Part shown: one piece after another, positions 1 through 10,100 of the stretch | Layout of the letters: each line of letters starts with the position of its first letter | Numbering within the stretch: position 1 is the stretch's first letter | Assembly (NCBI RefSeq): GCF_014117425.1 | Contig: NZ_CP059725.1 | Location: 3,174,001 to 3,238,000 of the forward strand | Origin: Bartonella sp. HY038 | Lineage (GTDB): Bacteria; Pseudomonadota; Alphaproteobacteria; Rhizobiales; Rhizobiaceae | DNA length: 64,000 bases | Direction: 5' to 3' | Position numbers and translations under genes: made by a program | Notes under the pieces: model-generated | The model's database searches: none | Seen by the model: only the letters and a program-made list of their open reading frames with translations | Told to the model about the DNA's origin: nothing

Positions 1-145
1 AAAATAAGTTTTACCAAAATCGTTTTTACCATTAATTGGAAATAGGCATTATTTTTCGCAGTCGTTAGAAGAATAATGTAAAAAAATGGCATTACTTTTT
101 AAAAAAAGCTCTTTAGGCAAAGCAACAGTGCCAGAGGATGGACAA

Positions 146-1078
146 ATGAAACTTTTCTGCGGAAATGCAAATCCACGTTTAGCTGCGGATATTGCGAAAT
201 ACCTCAATATCCCTTTAGGTTCTGCGACAGTGCGCCGTTTTGCCGATCAAGAAGTTTTCGTAGAAATTCATGAAAATGTTCGTGGTAAAGACGTATTTGT
301 TTTGCAATCCACGTCTTACCCCGCAAATGACCATTTAATGGAACTGTTGATCATGATTGATGCGTTACGCCGGTCTTCAGCTCGGCGGATCACCGCAGTT
401 ATTCCTTATTTTGGCTATGCTCGCCAAGATAGAAAGCCTGGGCCGCGCACGCCTATTTCTGCAAAATTGGTTGCTAATCTCATTACTGAAGCAGGTGCGC
501 ACCGCGTTTTGACGTTGGATCTCCATGCGGGCCAAATTCAAGGCTTTTTTGATATTCCAACCGATAATCTTTATGCGGTTCCTGTTATAGCTCGTGATGT
601 TAAAGCCAATTATACAACCGACAATGTAATGGTCGTATCGCCTGATGTTGGCGGTGTTGTACGCGCCCGTTCTCTTGCTAAACGCATTGATGCCCAGCTT
701 GCTATTGTTGATAAACGCCGCGAACGTCCAGGCGAATCAGAAGTGATGAATGTTATTGGTGATGTTGCGGGTAAAAACTGCTTGATGCTTGATGATATTG
801 TCGATTCTGGTGGTACACTTTGTAATGCAGCAGAGGCCTTGTTACAAAAAGGTGCAACTAGCGTTACTGCCTATATTACCCATGGTGTGCTTTCAAGTGG
901 CGCAGCAGCTCGTATTGGTGCATCTAAGTTGAAAGAATTGGTGATTACTGATTCTATTCAGCCCACCACTGCTATTGAACAAACCGGCAATATTCGCGTC
1001 ATTTCTATTGCTAGCCTATTGGGCGAAGCTATTTCACGCACCGCGGCCGAACAATCGGTTTCCAGTCTGTTTGACTAA
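146..1078 (+). CDS. prs: Ribose-phosphate pyrophosphokinase (PRPP synthetase)
   Basis: Makes phosphoribosyl pyrophosphate from ribose 5-phosphate and ATP, feeding purine, pyrimidine, histidine, tryptophan and NAD synthesis in the cytosol. The protein starts [12 protein letters not shown], has the conserved YARQDRK segment near residue 100, and carries the PRPP-binding loop [12 protein letters not shown] near residue 215. The reading frame is open from 86, but the ATG at 146 has AGAGGA about 7 bases upstream and gives 310 residues, the usual length for the family, so I chose it. It stands alone, with a terminator-like hairpin directly downstream. Nothing looks damaged. Identity is secure; the start is likely rather than proven. 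Confidence 0.96.
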   Translation: MKLFCGNANPRLAADIAKYLNIPLGSATVRRFADQEVFVEIHENVRGKDVFVLQSTSYPANDHLMELLIMIDALRRSSARRITAVIPYFGYARQDRKPGPRTPISAKLVANLITEAGAHRVLTLDLHAGQIQGFFDIPTDNLYAVPVIARDVKANYTTDNVMVVSPDVGGVVRARSLAKRIDAQLAIVDKRRERPGESEVMNVIGDVAGKNCLMLDDIVDSGGTLCNAAEALLQKGATSVTAYITHGVLSSGAAARIGASKLKELVITDSIQPTTAIEQTGNIRVISIASLLGEAISRTAAEQSVSSLFD

Positions 1079-1088
1079 TATTATTTAT

Positions 1089-1125
1089 ATTCCCCGTTTT
1101 TTTGCATCTGCAACGGGGAATTTTA
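1089..1125 (+). terminator. Terminator-like hairpin after prs
   Basis: A perfect 10-bp stem (ATTCCCCGTT at 1089-1098 pairing with 1112-1121) is followed by a short T run. It lies 11 bases after the prs stop codon and fits an intrinsic terminator. Confidence 0.7.
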
Positions 1126-1208
1126 CAAAAACAGCTTGAATTAAAAAATTCACATTTAGCTATCAAATTGCACTGGCATTTATAATGTCGAGCATCATAA
1201 TCATGATT

Positions 1209-1241
1209 AAACCGCAATATCCATGATGGTTATTGCGGTTT
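1209..1241. terminator. Second hairpin between prs and the broken repeat gene
   Basis: An 11-bp perfect inverted repeat (AAACCGCAATA at 1209-1219 with 1231-1241) lies between the converging prs and the minus-strand pseudogene ending at 1292. It could terminate transcription from either side; T runs are short. Confidence 0.5.
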
Positions 1242-1291
1242 TAACTTGTTTAAGCTTGTCCGTTTCACTTAACTTCAATAATCTTTCAGCC

Positions 1292-1600
1292 TTATTGGTC
1301 ATTGCGCGGCGAACCATCGCCAAAGCCATTTCTACTATAATCACCAAAAGCACTAACTAATATGCCTTGAGCAGAAGAATGAGAGCGTGTTGTATAATGA
1401 TTTTCAGGAGAGCCATCACCAAAGACAGTTCGCGCGCCATTATCGAAGGACAGATTGTTTTGGCTATGATCAGTTGTAGCGATATGCGCAACATAGTTAT
1501 TTTCTAACGATCCATCGCTAAAGAATATACGGCCGTTTTAAGCAAATGATGCAGAGGTTGTTGCTAAAATTGTTACTAATGTGAAAATTGATAATTTCAT
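1292..1600 (-). pseudogene. Secreted FGDGSPEN-repeat protein, broken by one in-frame stop
   Basis: Read on the minus strand from the ATG at 1600, the frame encodes a signal peptide (MKLSIFTLVTILATTSASFA) and then meets TAA at codon 21. The same frame continues for 81 more codons with FGDGSPEN and FGDGSPRN motifs, to a stop at 1294-1292. With the stop counted as a residue the product is 102 residues long, the same as the intact neighbour at 1872-2180, and it aligns along its whole length. The neighbour has Glu (GAA) where this copy has TAA, so a single G-to-T change explains the lesion. The stop falls exactly at the expected signal-peptidase site. Function is unknown. Confidence 0.75.
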
Positions 1601-1797
1601 GATAATAATCCTTGATTTTGATTTAAAATATTTTTTTCTTATAGCTAAGAATTTAGCCAATATATTTTAGATCAGAAGACAGATTAATATCGACATATTG
1701 TATCAATTTCGTTGGCAGTCCTCATTGGCAGATTATTGGTATCATGACTAAATTGTCTTTTTTCTTCTATGCCGTGCTTTAATTGTATAGCTCAAGC

Positions 1798-1833
1798 AAA
1801 AACCGCTGACGGACGAGCCATACAGCGGTTTTT
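1798..1833 (-). terminator. Terminator of the intact FGDGSPEN gene
   Basis: A perfect 11-bp stem (AAAAACCGCTG at 1798-1808 with 1823-1833) has T-rich arms on both strands and lies about 40 bases beyond the stop of the minus-strand gene at 1872-2180. Confidence 0.7.
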
Positions 1834-1871
1834 CAAAGAGGCAAAAATTATGCTTTTAGAGCGTAAAGCTA

Positions 1872-2180
1872 TTAGTTAAGTGGTGAGCCATCGCCAAAAC
1901 CATTTCTTCCTTCATCATTGAATGAAAAATTTGATGGGGTGTTGGACCGGTTCTGGATATTGATTGTGTAGCCGTTTTCAGGCGAGCCATCTCCAAACGC
2001 ATCACGTCCATTAAAGCTGGCTGGCAAATTGCTTTTATTATTGATATTTGCCGATGCACCTTGTCCAGAAATATAAGAATTTTCAGGTGAACCATCACCA
2101 AAAAAACTGCGATTATTCTCTGCCAATGCCACAGAGCTTGTTGCCAAAATTACGACTAATGTCAAAGCTGATAATTTCAT
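1872..2180 (-). CDS. Small secreted protein with three FGDGSPxN repeats
   Basis: A 102-residue protein of unknown function. Residues 1-20 form a clear Sec signal peptide with a VALA cleavage site, followed by Glu at the mature N-terminus. The mature part of about 82 residues is polar, rich in Asn, Ser and Gly, and has three spaced motifs: FFGDGSPEN, AFGDGSPEN and GFGDGSPLN, the last at the C-terminus. The motif spacing is about 35 residues, so this looks like a short tandem-repeat protein rather than an enzyme; the Asp-Gly-Asp-like turns could bind a metal ion, which is inference. A paralogue of identical length with a nonsense codon lies just downstream at 1292-1600. I do not recognise the family. 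The region between the two copies (1601-1871) holds only the terminator. Confidence 0.75.
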   Translation of the reverse strand: MKLSALTLVVILATSSVALAENNRSFFGDGSPENSYISGQGASANINNKSNLPASFNGRDAFGDGSPENGYTINIQNRSNTPSNFSFNDEGRNGFGDGSPLN

Positions 2181-2451
2181 GGTGCTATTCCTTATTTGTT
2201 GTTTTAATTTAATTTTTCTTTATCTGTCATAAGGAATATATCGGAAAGACTTAATGGGGAAGCCTATTAAAATACAACGGATTGTTTCTGTTTCATGAAC
2301 ATTAAGTGACATTTTAAAGAATGTTTGATGGCTATCAAAAATAGGTTATGACGTTTAAAGCTTATTAAAAATGGCATCCATGAATGTGATTGCCAAGGTA
2401 AAGTGCTCAAAACAACTATTTGCAACTTAATAGCCAAAAATGATTGCCCAT

Positions 2452-3252
2452 CTAAAGATTATAGCCGCCGTCAACGGGTATTATAGCGCCTGTTGTAAAG
2501 GATGATTGCTCACTTGCAAGCCAAAGGGCAGCATTGGCAACGTCTTGAGGGTTAGATAGGCGGCCAAGTGGAATTGAGTTGATCAATTCCTGACGTTTTT
2601 TTTCGGCAAGGCTACCATAGAAAACGTCAAAAGTTGCGGTATCCGACTGGGCTGGACATACGCAATTGACACGAATATTGTCGTGTGCGAGCTCAAGTGC
2701 TAAAGCACGTGTTGCGCTCATTACCCAGCCCTTTGCGGCACCAAACCAGCTGAAGCCAGATTGTGGTCGTTCTGCCATGGTGGCACCTAGTGTAATGATG
2801 GAGCCGCCGCCATTTTCTTTCATATGCGGGACAAGAGCTTTTACAGCATAATAAAGGGATTTAATATTGACAGCGAGTATAAGATCAAAAGTAGGCTCGT
2901 CAACATCTGTTACATCGGCTTGCGGATGGGCAAAGCCGGCATTGGCAATGAAAATATCAATTTTTTTGAAATGCTGCAGCGCCTTTGTAACCATATGATC
3001 TATATCACCTTCACGGGTTACATCAGCTTGAACTGCAATGGCGGTATTTTCTTGCGTTTTGCCAATATCAGTCACAATATGCTTGGCGATAGTATCTGCT
3101 TTTTTCAAATTAATATCGGCAAGTACCACATTGGCACCCGCTAGCGCTAATTTTTGGGCTATTGCGGCACCAAAGCCGGCCCCTGCCCCAGTAATTAATG
3201 CCGTTTTGCCTTTTAACGATAATTGGTTGTTGATATCATAATCTTTTGACAA
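2452..3252 (-). CDS. SDR-family protein with a degenerate active site
   Basis: A classical short-chain dehydrogenase/reductase of about 266 residues. It has the glycine-rich cofactor site TGAGAGFGAAIA, the NAG segment (ANAGFAH), and a C-terminal VDGG typical of glucose-1-dehydrogenase/FabG-like members. The catalytic region is unusual: the Ser-Tyr-Lys triad normally reads like ST...WYNASKGWV, but here it reads GAT...WFGAAKGWV, so the Tyr is Phe (codon TTT) and the Ser position is Ala, while Lys remains. It may be inactive, or act by another mechanism. The frame is open to a TTG at 3285, but the TTG at 3252 has AAGGGG upstream at good spacing, so I start there. It is a single gene with no partners. 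Confidence 0.85.
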   Translation of the reverse strand: MSKDYDINNQLSLKGKTALITGAGAGFGAAIAQKLALAGANVVLADINLKKADTIAKHIVTDIGKTQENTAIAVQADVTREGDIDHMVTKALQHFKKIDIFIANAGFAHPQADVTDVDEPTFDLILAVNIKSLYYAVKALVPHMKENGGGSIITLGATMAERPQSGFSWFGAAKGWVMSATRALALELAHDNIRVNCVCPAQSDTATFDVFYGSLAEKKRQELINSIPLGRLSNPQDVANAALWLASEQSSFTTGAIIPVDGGYNL

Positions 3253-3285
3253 AGTTTTCCCCTTATAAAAGGTTGGAAACGCCAA

Positions 3286-3669
3286 CCTATCCCATGCAAA
3301 TTATGGTAAGAGTTTGCCGTAAATTGGTTAACGGAAAATGATATCCGTCAAAATAAGATGGACATTTAAATTAGTTTTAGGATATCGAATAATAATTGTA
3401 TATCGCGTTAAACAGTTAGATAAACTATTTTCTTTATGGAGCAATGTGATTAATATACCAATAATTGCGAAGCAGTCATGTCATATAGTTTGACTTGTTT
3501 TTCTGCTTGTGTGTTACGGATTACGTTGAATAAATATACAAAAAAACCGCATTAAATATATGAACCTTTTTAACCATAAGGGGTTTATAGAATAAATATA
3601 GGATTTTCTATTTGTAATAAATAGAGCCACTTCAACAACTGGTTAACCAATCAGGATAAGGTATTCTTC
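3286..3669. other. Intergenic region, upstream of zwf
   Basis: AT-rich DNA between divergently transcribed genes (the SDR to the left, zwf to the right). It should hold both promoters. I see no ORF, repeat or strong palindrome. Confidence 0.5.
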
Positions 3670-5145
3670 ATGGCCCATGATAGTATTTCAATTCCTCCGT
3701 TTGATTGTATTGTATTTGGCGGCGCTGGCGATCTTGCTGAGCGTAAACTAATTCCCGCACTTTATCACCGCCAACTTGTTGGCCAGTTATCAGAACCTGT
3801 GCGTATTATCGGTGCCTCGCGTAGCCCGATGAGCGATGAGGAATACCGGCAATTTGCGGCTATTGCCCTTCATAAGCATGTTGCAAAAGATGATATTAAT
3901 GACGAAGAGATTGAAAAGTTTTTAAAACGCCTTTCCTATGTAGCCGTTGATGCAACGAGCGATAAAGGTTGGGGCGATTTGAAGAAAAAAATCGAGGAAG
4001 CACCGGTTGATGTCCGCGCCTTTTATTTGGCGGTTGGCCCTGCTCTATTTGGTGATATTGCAGTACGGCTTGGACAAAATGGCCTTGTTACCAAGGATAC
4101 GCGCATCATTGTTGAAAAGCCAATTGGTAAAAATCTTGAAACAGCGCGCGAGCTTAATGATGCAATCGGTCAAGTTTTCCAAGAAAACCAAATTTTCAGA
4201 ATAGATCATTATCTTGGCAAGGAAACCGTACAAAATTTGATGGCTTTGCGCTTTGCCAATGCACTTTATGAACCATTATGGAATTCTAACCATATTGACC
4301 ATGTGCAAATCACCGTTGCGGAATCGGTCGGGCTTGAGGGACGGGCAGGCTATTATGATAAAGCTGGCGCTTTGCGTGATATGGTACAAAACCACATGCT
4401 ACAATTATTATGCCTTGTTGCGATGGAGCCCCCCTTTATCAATAGTGCCGATGCTGTGCGCGATGAAAAGCTAAAGGTTTTGCGGGCACTACGTACAGTC
4501 AATGCCAATAATGTGCAAACAGCTACGGTGCGTGGTCAATATATGGCTGGTGCATCGGAAAGCGGACGTGCGGCGTCTTATTTTGAGGATCTTGGCAGTG
4601 ATAAAAGCAATACCGAGACTTTCGTTGCTTTGCGGGTCGATATTGATAATTGGCGCTGGGCAGGCACACCTTTTTATTTGCGCACCGGCAAGCGCATGAC
4701 CAAGCGGGTGTCTGAAATTGTTGTTACTTTTAAGCCTATTCCCTATTCTATTTTTGGCGAAGATGCAGGCCCTGTGATGGCTAATCGTTTGGTTATACGA
4801 TTGCAGCCTGATGAAGGTGTCAAGCAATTTATGATGTTGAAAGACCCCGGCCCGGGCGGTATGCGTTTAAGACAAATTCCGCTTGATATGAGCTTTGCCA
4901 ACTCCTTTGCAGGGCGTAATCCTGATGCCTATGAGCGGCTGTTGATGGATGTTATGCGCGGCAACCAAACTTTATTCATGCGCCGCGATGAAGTTGAAGC
5001 GGCATGGAAATGGGTTGACCCAATTCTTGATGGATGGAATGAAACAAAACAACCTGCCCAAGGTTATACAGCAGGTACGTGGGGGCCGTCTGGCTCGATC
5101 GCTTTGATCGAGCGCGATGGTCGCACGTGGAATGATATGGATTGA
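3670..5145 (+). CDS. zwf: Glucose-6-phosphate 1-dehydrogenase
   Basis: Oxidises glucose 6-phosphate to 6-phosphogluconolactone with NADP, the first step of the oxidative pentose-phosphate and Entner-Doudoroff routes. The 491-residue length is normal. Visible motifs are the N-terminal nucleotide site FGGAGDLAERKLIPALY (near residue 16), the catalytic RIDHYLGKETVQNL (near 178) with its conserved His and Lys, and EKPIGKNL. The stop is 10 bases before the start of the lactonase gene, so the two are co-transcribed. In many Rhizobiales edd follows this pair; it is absent here, where a terminator follows pgl. Confidence 0.97.
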   Translation: MAHDSISIPPFDCIVFGGAGDLAERKLIPALYHRQLVGQLSEPVRIIGASRSPMSDEEYRQFAAIALHKHVAKDDINDEEIEKFLKRLSYVAVDATSDKGWGDLKKKIEEAPVDVRAFYLAVGPALFGDIAVRLGQNGLVTKDTRIIVEKPIGKNLETARELNDAIGQVFQENQIFRIDHYLGKETVQNLMALRFANALYEPLWNSNHIDHVQITVAESVGLEGRAGYYDKAGALRDMVQNHMLQLLCLVAMEPPFINSADAVRDEKLKVLRALRTVNANNVQTATVRGQYMAGASESGRAASYFEDLGSDKSNTETFVALRVDIDNWRWAGTPFYLRTGKRMTKRVSEIVVTFKPIPYSIFGEDAGPVMANRLVIRLQPDEGVKQFMMLKDPGPGGMRLRQIPLDMSFANSFAGRNPDAYERLLMDVMRGNQTLFMRRDEVEAAWKWVDPILDGWNETKQPAQGYTAGTWGPSGSIALIERDGRTWNDMD

Positions 5146-5155
5146 GGCCCTTTTT

Positions 5156-6022
5156 ATGATTGCATTACATATAGATCGCCATACTTTTGATCGACCAGAA
5201 GATCTTGCCCGTTCGCTTGCCGACCGTGTTGCAACCGAGCTTAGTTTGGCGATTAATGAACGCAACCAAGCAACTCTTGCTGTTTCTGGCGGAGAAACAC
5301 CAAAGTTGTTTTTCAACTATTTATCACAGATTGATATTGCTTGGGATAAGGTTACCATAACCTTGGTTGATGAGCGTTTTGTAGCGCCTGATCATCTTCG
5401 TTCCAATGAACGGCTTGTGCGCCAACATTTATTGAAAAATTATGCAGAAAGAGCGCGTTTTATCGGGCTTTATATGCGCTCAACTACCGCAGAACTGGCT
5501 GCTTTTTCTGCGGCAAGCCGCATTAATAATATTCCTCGCCCTTTTGATGTGGTTATTCTAGGCATGGGGCTTGATGGCCATACCGCGTCATTTTTCCCAG
5601 GCGGCGACCGCTTAAAGCAAGCAATCGATCCACAATCGCGCGCCCTCGTTGTGCCAATTCACGCAAGAGGGGCGGAAGAACCGCGCCTTACACTTACTTT
5701 ACCGCTATTGATCGAGGCACATTTTATTGCCCTTCATATTGAGGGTGAAGCAAAGCTCGAAAAATTTGAACAAGCTTTAGAACTTGGTGAAGCAGCTGAA
5801 ATACCAGTACGTGCAGTATTGCGCAATGCGGCAACGCCAGTGCAGCTTTTCTGGTCGCCATCGACAGAAAAGGGCGAGCGCAATCCCTATCTTGCTGCGG
5901 AAAGCTATTTTGAAATGATTGAAGTGCGTGAGCAAATCGGTGAAAGTGAAGTACAACTAGATATTGAGGACTTCCTTCCAGAATTGCCATTAGGCAATAG
6001 AGAAGACAATCAGCCACAATAA
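5156..6022 (+). CDS. pgl: 6-phosphogluconolactonase
   Basis: Hydrolyses the lactone made by Zwf to 6-phosphogluconate. Family motifs are VSGGETPKLFF near residue 41, LVDERFV near 75, and GMGLDGHTASFFPG near 140, which includes the active-site His. The frame is open from 5117 inside zwf, but the ATG at 5156 lies 10 bases after the zwf stop, has GAGGCC upstream, and gives the usual N-terminus, so I chose it (288 residues). The C-terminal 40 residues are acidic and longer than in many homologues. Second and last gene of the zwf-pgl operon. Confidence 0.95.
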   Translation: MIALHIDRHTFDRPEDLARSLADRVATELSLAINERNQATLAVSGGETPKLFFNYLSQIDIAWDKVTITLVDERFVAPDHLRSNERLVRQHLLKNYAERARFIGLYMRSTTAELAAFSAASRINNIPRPFDVVILGMGLDGHTASFFPGGDRLKQAIDPQSRALVVPIHARGAEEPRLTLTLPLLIEAHFIALHIEGEAKLEKFEQALELGEAAEIPVRAVLRNAATPVQLFWSPSTEKGERNPYLAAESYFEMIEVREQIGESEVQLDIEDFLPELPLGNREDNQPQ

Positions 6023-6036
6023 ATCGCTTGAATAAA

Positions 6037-6071
6037 GATAAGCCGTTTTTTAAGGTGTAAAACGGCTTATC
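6037..6071 (+). terminator. Terminator after pgl
   Basis: A perfect 13-bp inverted repeat (GATAAGCCGTTTT at 6037-6049 pairing with 6059-6071) around a 9-base loop starts 15 bases after the pgl stop. Confidence 0.75.
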
Positions 6072-6176
6072 CTACATACTTAAATTAAAGGCTTTTTGTC
6101 GGTATAGTCCGCTCATTATTAGATATCGGCGCTGCCTGCTGCAATTTATTCTTTCTATAGGCCATAATAAAAGTGG

Positions 6177-6207
6177 CTAGGGTCAGGACTTGTTTATTGA
6201 AATGGAA
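6177..6207. repeat. Half copy of the MITE terminal repeat
   Basis: The sequence CTAGGGTCAGGAC at 6177-6189, followed by an AT-rich stretch and GAAATGG, matches the left end of the MITE-like element at 22169 (same first 13 bases with flanking CT, same GAAATGG about 20 bases in). No second end is visible nearby, so it is a solo or decayed end. Confidence 0.6.
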
Positions 6208-6327
6208 CAGGAAAATTTTATCGATAATTTTGTCGTTCCAAGTAAAAATTTTATATTTCTTGCGTTTAAGACCTATCTTCTCCACATATTGCATATGGTC
6301 GCTATAATTATTTTTCAATTTTATCAA

Positions 6328-6809
6328 AGTCTTATGATCAAAAAATGCTACTAGGTTTTACCCCTTGGACAAGAGCAACATTTTATCCAATTTATGATGA
6401 TGTTTCATAAAATCGGTTAGGGGAGTAGATTTATTCTAAAAATCTATGAAAGCTCGCTGCTGTGTAAATTGTAATCATTACATAGTGAAAAAAAACGTGT
6501 TGGATGATTTGGTAAATTTTAAAAATATTTCCATATTCTGTTTGTAATTATTGTAAGAACCAAATGCTAAAGTTGCTGATTGCATCTCATTGTTAGGCAC
6601 GTTAGTTTTTGTAGGCTTACAATAATTATATTATTGATTTTTAATATTTTTATAAGGGATAAAATCGATTGCCAAAATTGAAATTTGCAAATAATTCAGA
6701 ATGGACAGGATAGAAGGTTCTATACAGAATTGGTTAAGCTAATTGGGCGTTTATGAAATATTATTCTTTGAATTGATAGGTTTTACAGCTATTATAACGA
6801 AGGCACTCC
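6328..6809. other. Intergenic region
   Basis: AT-rich DNA with no ORF I can support, no strong palindrome and no recognisable relic. It may hold the promoter for the small ORF at 6810 and for the glucan synthase. Confidence 0.5.
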
Positions 6810-6953
6810 ATGCGCTTTATTTTAGATTATAAAACAAACACAAGGGAGAGCGTAAGTTGGTTGAACGCAATTTTTTTACATCTTCACCATGTTGCAATGG
6901 CTATGTTTTTAATTGCAGTATTTGGTTTGCTGATAATGGTACTGATTAGTTAA
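6810..6953 (+). CDS. Possible 47-residue single-span membrane protein
   Basis: An ATG at 6810 with GAAGG about 7 bases upstream opens a frame of 48 codons ending in TAA at 6951-6953. The N-terminal half is polar and charged (MRFILDYKTNTRESVSW). The C-terminal half is a run of about 23 hydrophobic residues from the HHVAMAMFLIAVF segment to the end, long enough for one membrane span. It lies 167 bases upstream of the glucan synthase gene on the same strand and might be co-expressed with it. I do not recognise it. A chance ORF is possible; support is the SD site and the clean membrane segment. Confidence 0.45.
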   Translation: MRFILDYKTNTRESVSWLNAIFLHLHHVAMAMFLIAVFGLLIMVLIS

Positions 6954-7120
6954 TAAGTGTTTTCTTAAAAAAATATAAACAATATGTTAGGTGTTTTTTC
7001 ATTTTAAACTAAATGGAAAATACTTCAGAATATGTCTTTTGAGCACCGCAAATGGATAGGCGCTTGTAAAGGTTAAAAATACGGTCTTAATCGCCTTTTT
7101 GGGCATAAGGATAGTGATTT

Positions 7121-10100
7121 ATGGTAAAAAACATTGTATCGGGCAATTGGTTTCATTTCGGACAAGATAATTGGCAAAGCCAAAAATTAGCAGCCCGCCC
7201 TATCCGTGCGGTTTATAAATCTGCTAGTCAATTGCGCGAGCTTGCCAATGAAATGGCAGGACATGAGCCTATTTCCTTGCCTGAATATGATCCTTTTGTG
7301 TTCGGTGGCCGCCTATCAGAAGATTCCAAAATCATTCTTTATGTCTTTCGCGCAACCGATGCAGCAGCACGTAATAATGAAACGGTAACACCGGCAGCGC
7401 AATGGCTGCTTGATAATCATTACACCATTGATAAAGCTATCCAGCAAACGCGGCGCGATTTTCCGCGCGGCTTTTTAAAGCAATTGCCAGCCTATGGTAA
7501 TAATGACAAGATTGCCCGTATTTTCGCAATGGCTTGGCTTTATGTTGCCCATACCGATAGTAACTTTTCTCTAGAAACCTTGACTGAAATGGTCGAGGGC
7601 TATCAAGAAAAAGAGCCATTACGTATTGGTGAATTATGGGCTTTGCCATCAGCTATCCGCTTTTTACTCATCGATAATGCTCGCCGTCTTTGCTTGCGTA
7701 TCGAAAAAGCCCGCCAAATGCGTTTTAACGCTAATGAAGTGGCCGACAAAATTATTGCCATGGGTGAGGAAGACGATGTCAACGAACTTTTTGCTGGTTA
7801 TCGCGAATTTTTGGGGGACACAAGTTTTGCCGCCCATTTGCTTAACCGTTTACGTGGCGCATCGGTAGATTGTAGCCGAGCCTTAACCTTGATTGATGAC
7901 GAGTTAAGCAGACAAAATATTGACAGTGAAACAATCATGGCCAATGAGCATAGTCGCCAAGCAACCGGCGGCGTGACCATGGGCAACGTCATAAAGTCTT
8001 TGAAAGCGATTGATGACGTTGATTGGACGTCATGGTTTGAAAGCGTCAGCCATGTTGACTTTTTGCTGCGTAATAATAGTGATTTTTCACAAGTTGATTT
8101 TCATTCGCGTAATAATTACCGGAAAATTATTGAAAAGCTTGCTCGTCGCTCGCCCAATGATGAATTGACTGTTACCCGTAAGGCCTTAGAACTTGCCGAT
8201 GAAACACGCAGCGAAGAAAATCTTAAAGCAAATCCTGCTATCCGCTCGCTTGCTTGGTTTTTAGTCGGTGAGGGGCGTCGTGGTCTTGAAAAAAAATGCG
8301 ATTATCAGCCAACATTTTCTGATAAATTCATGCGTTTTTTCAAGGGACTTGGCATTTGGAATATTGCTGTTCCAGTTACCGTCCTTACTCTTGTTTTGTT
8401 GGCAATTGTCTATTGCTGTTTGCATCTTTTGGGGCTACCGCAAAGCTTTGCACTGCTATTTACTGCTTTTGCCATTTTTCCATCGATGGATATTGCTTCT
8501 GCCCTTTATAATTTGCTCATTTCATGGACGGTGGAGCCCCACCGCCTTATCGGTTACGAATATAAGGATGGCATTCCTGAAGATGCCCGCACATTGGTAG
8601 TGGTGCCAACCATGATCAATTCGCGCGATAGTGTTGATGAGCAGGTGCGTAATCTTGAAGTGCATTATCTAAATAATCCCAATGGCGCAATTGGCTTTGT
8701 ATTGTTAAGCGACTGGCCCGATGCCAAAGAAGAAGAAACTAAGGAAGATCTTGATCTTCTGGATTATGCTCGCGATGCCATCGCCAAATTAAACCACCAT
8801 TATTTTGGTGATAATGTACCGCAATTCTTCATTTTGCACCGCCGCCGCTTATATAATAAAAGCGAAGGCTGCTTTATGGGCTGGGAGCGTAAGCGCGGTA
8901 AGTTGCACGAGCTTAATCTTTTATTACGCGGCGATCAAGATACATCATTTTTTCCCATCGACCCCAATTTACCGCGCAATGTGCGTTATATCATGACACT
9001 TGATTCCGATACGCGTTTAACGCCGGATTCAGTTACATTGATGGTGGGTAAATTATCTCATCCAATCAATCGTCCCGTTCATGATCCAAAAACCAATAAT
9101 GTTATTTCCGGTTATGGTATTTTGCAGCCACGGGTAACACCATCGCTCACCACCGGTGAAGAAGCATCGTTCTTGCAACGTGTATTTTCGCTAAATCGCG
9201 GTATTGACCCTTATGTCTTTGCGGTTTCTGATACTTATCAGGATTTGCTAGGCGAGGGTAGTTTTACCGGTAAGGGGCTTTATGATATTGATGCCTTTGA
9301 ACGCGCCATGGATGGCCGCATTGATGAAAATGCCGTTCTAAGCCATGACTTGCTTGAAGGTGGCTATGCACGTGCGGCTCTCGTTACCGATGTTGAAGTA
9401 ATTGAAGACTATCCAACCGCCTATCAAGTTGACGCTGCCCGTCATCACCGTTGGGTGCGTGGCGATTGGCAACTCTTGCCTTATTTGTTTAAAAATCGTG
9501 GTATTAGCCTTATCACCCGCTGGAAAATGCAGGACAATTTGCGCAGGTCACTAACACCGCTTTTATGGTGTGCTGCCTCGATTGCTGGTTGGTGTTTAAT
9601 GCCGTTATCAACGGCACTTTTATGGCAGGCATTTTTGCTTATTGGCATGTTTATTGCGCCAACCTTGGGTGTATTGCGCGGCATAATCTCGATTAATCGT
9701 GATTATTCAATGCGCGGCCATTTACAGGCGGTATTAACCAGCATTTCATCAAATACCGCAGAGGCTACTTTGCGGGTTACCTTTATTGCTCACACCGCTT
9801 ATTATATGGTGGACGCAATAATTCGCACCCTTTATCGGCTTGGCATTTCTCATCATAATTTATTGGAATGGCGTTCATCGGCTGCAACAAAATCGGGGCC
9901 TAATAATTTAATCTCTTATATTGGTCTTATGTGGCCAGCAAGTATTATTGGTCTTTTTGCCATTGCCTTGCCAATTTTATTAACCGCACCTGCCGCATTA
10001 CTTGCCCTTCCTTTTGGTCTTGTTTGGTTTTTTTCACCCTTTATCGCTTGGATTGTTAGCCGCTCGGCTGCAGTACAAGATTCGCTTGAACTTCATGCCA

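Noticed and set aside
1029..1217. 62-codon minus-strand ORF across the prs terminator
   Set aside because: It overlaps the prs 3' end and hairpin and encodes a Cys- and Asn-rich sequence without pattern.
6085..6327. 80-codon minus-strand ORF after pgl
   Set aside because: It runs through the solo MITE end at 6177-6207 and the opposite arm of the pgl terminator region, has no clear SD site, and shows no domain. Probably chance.
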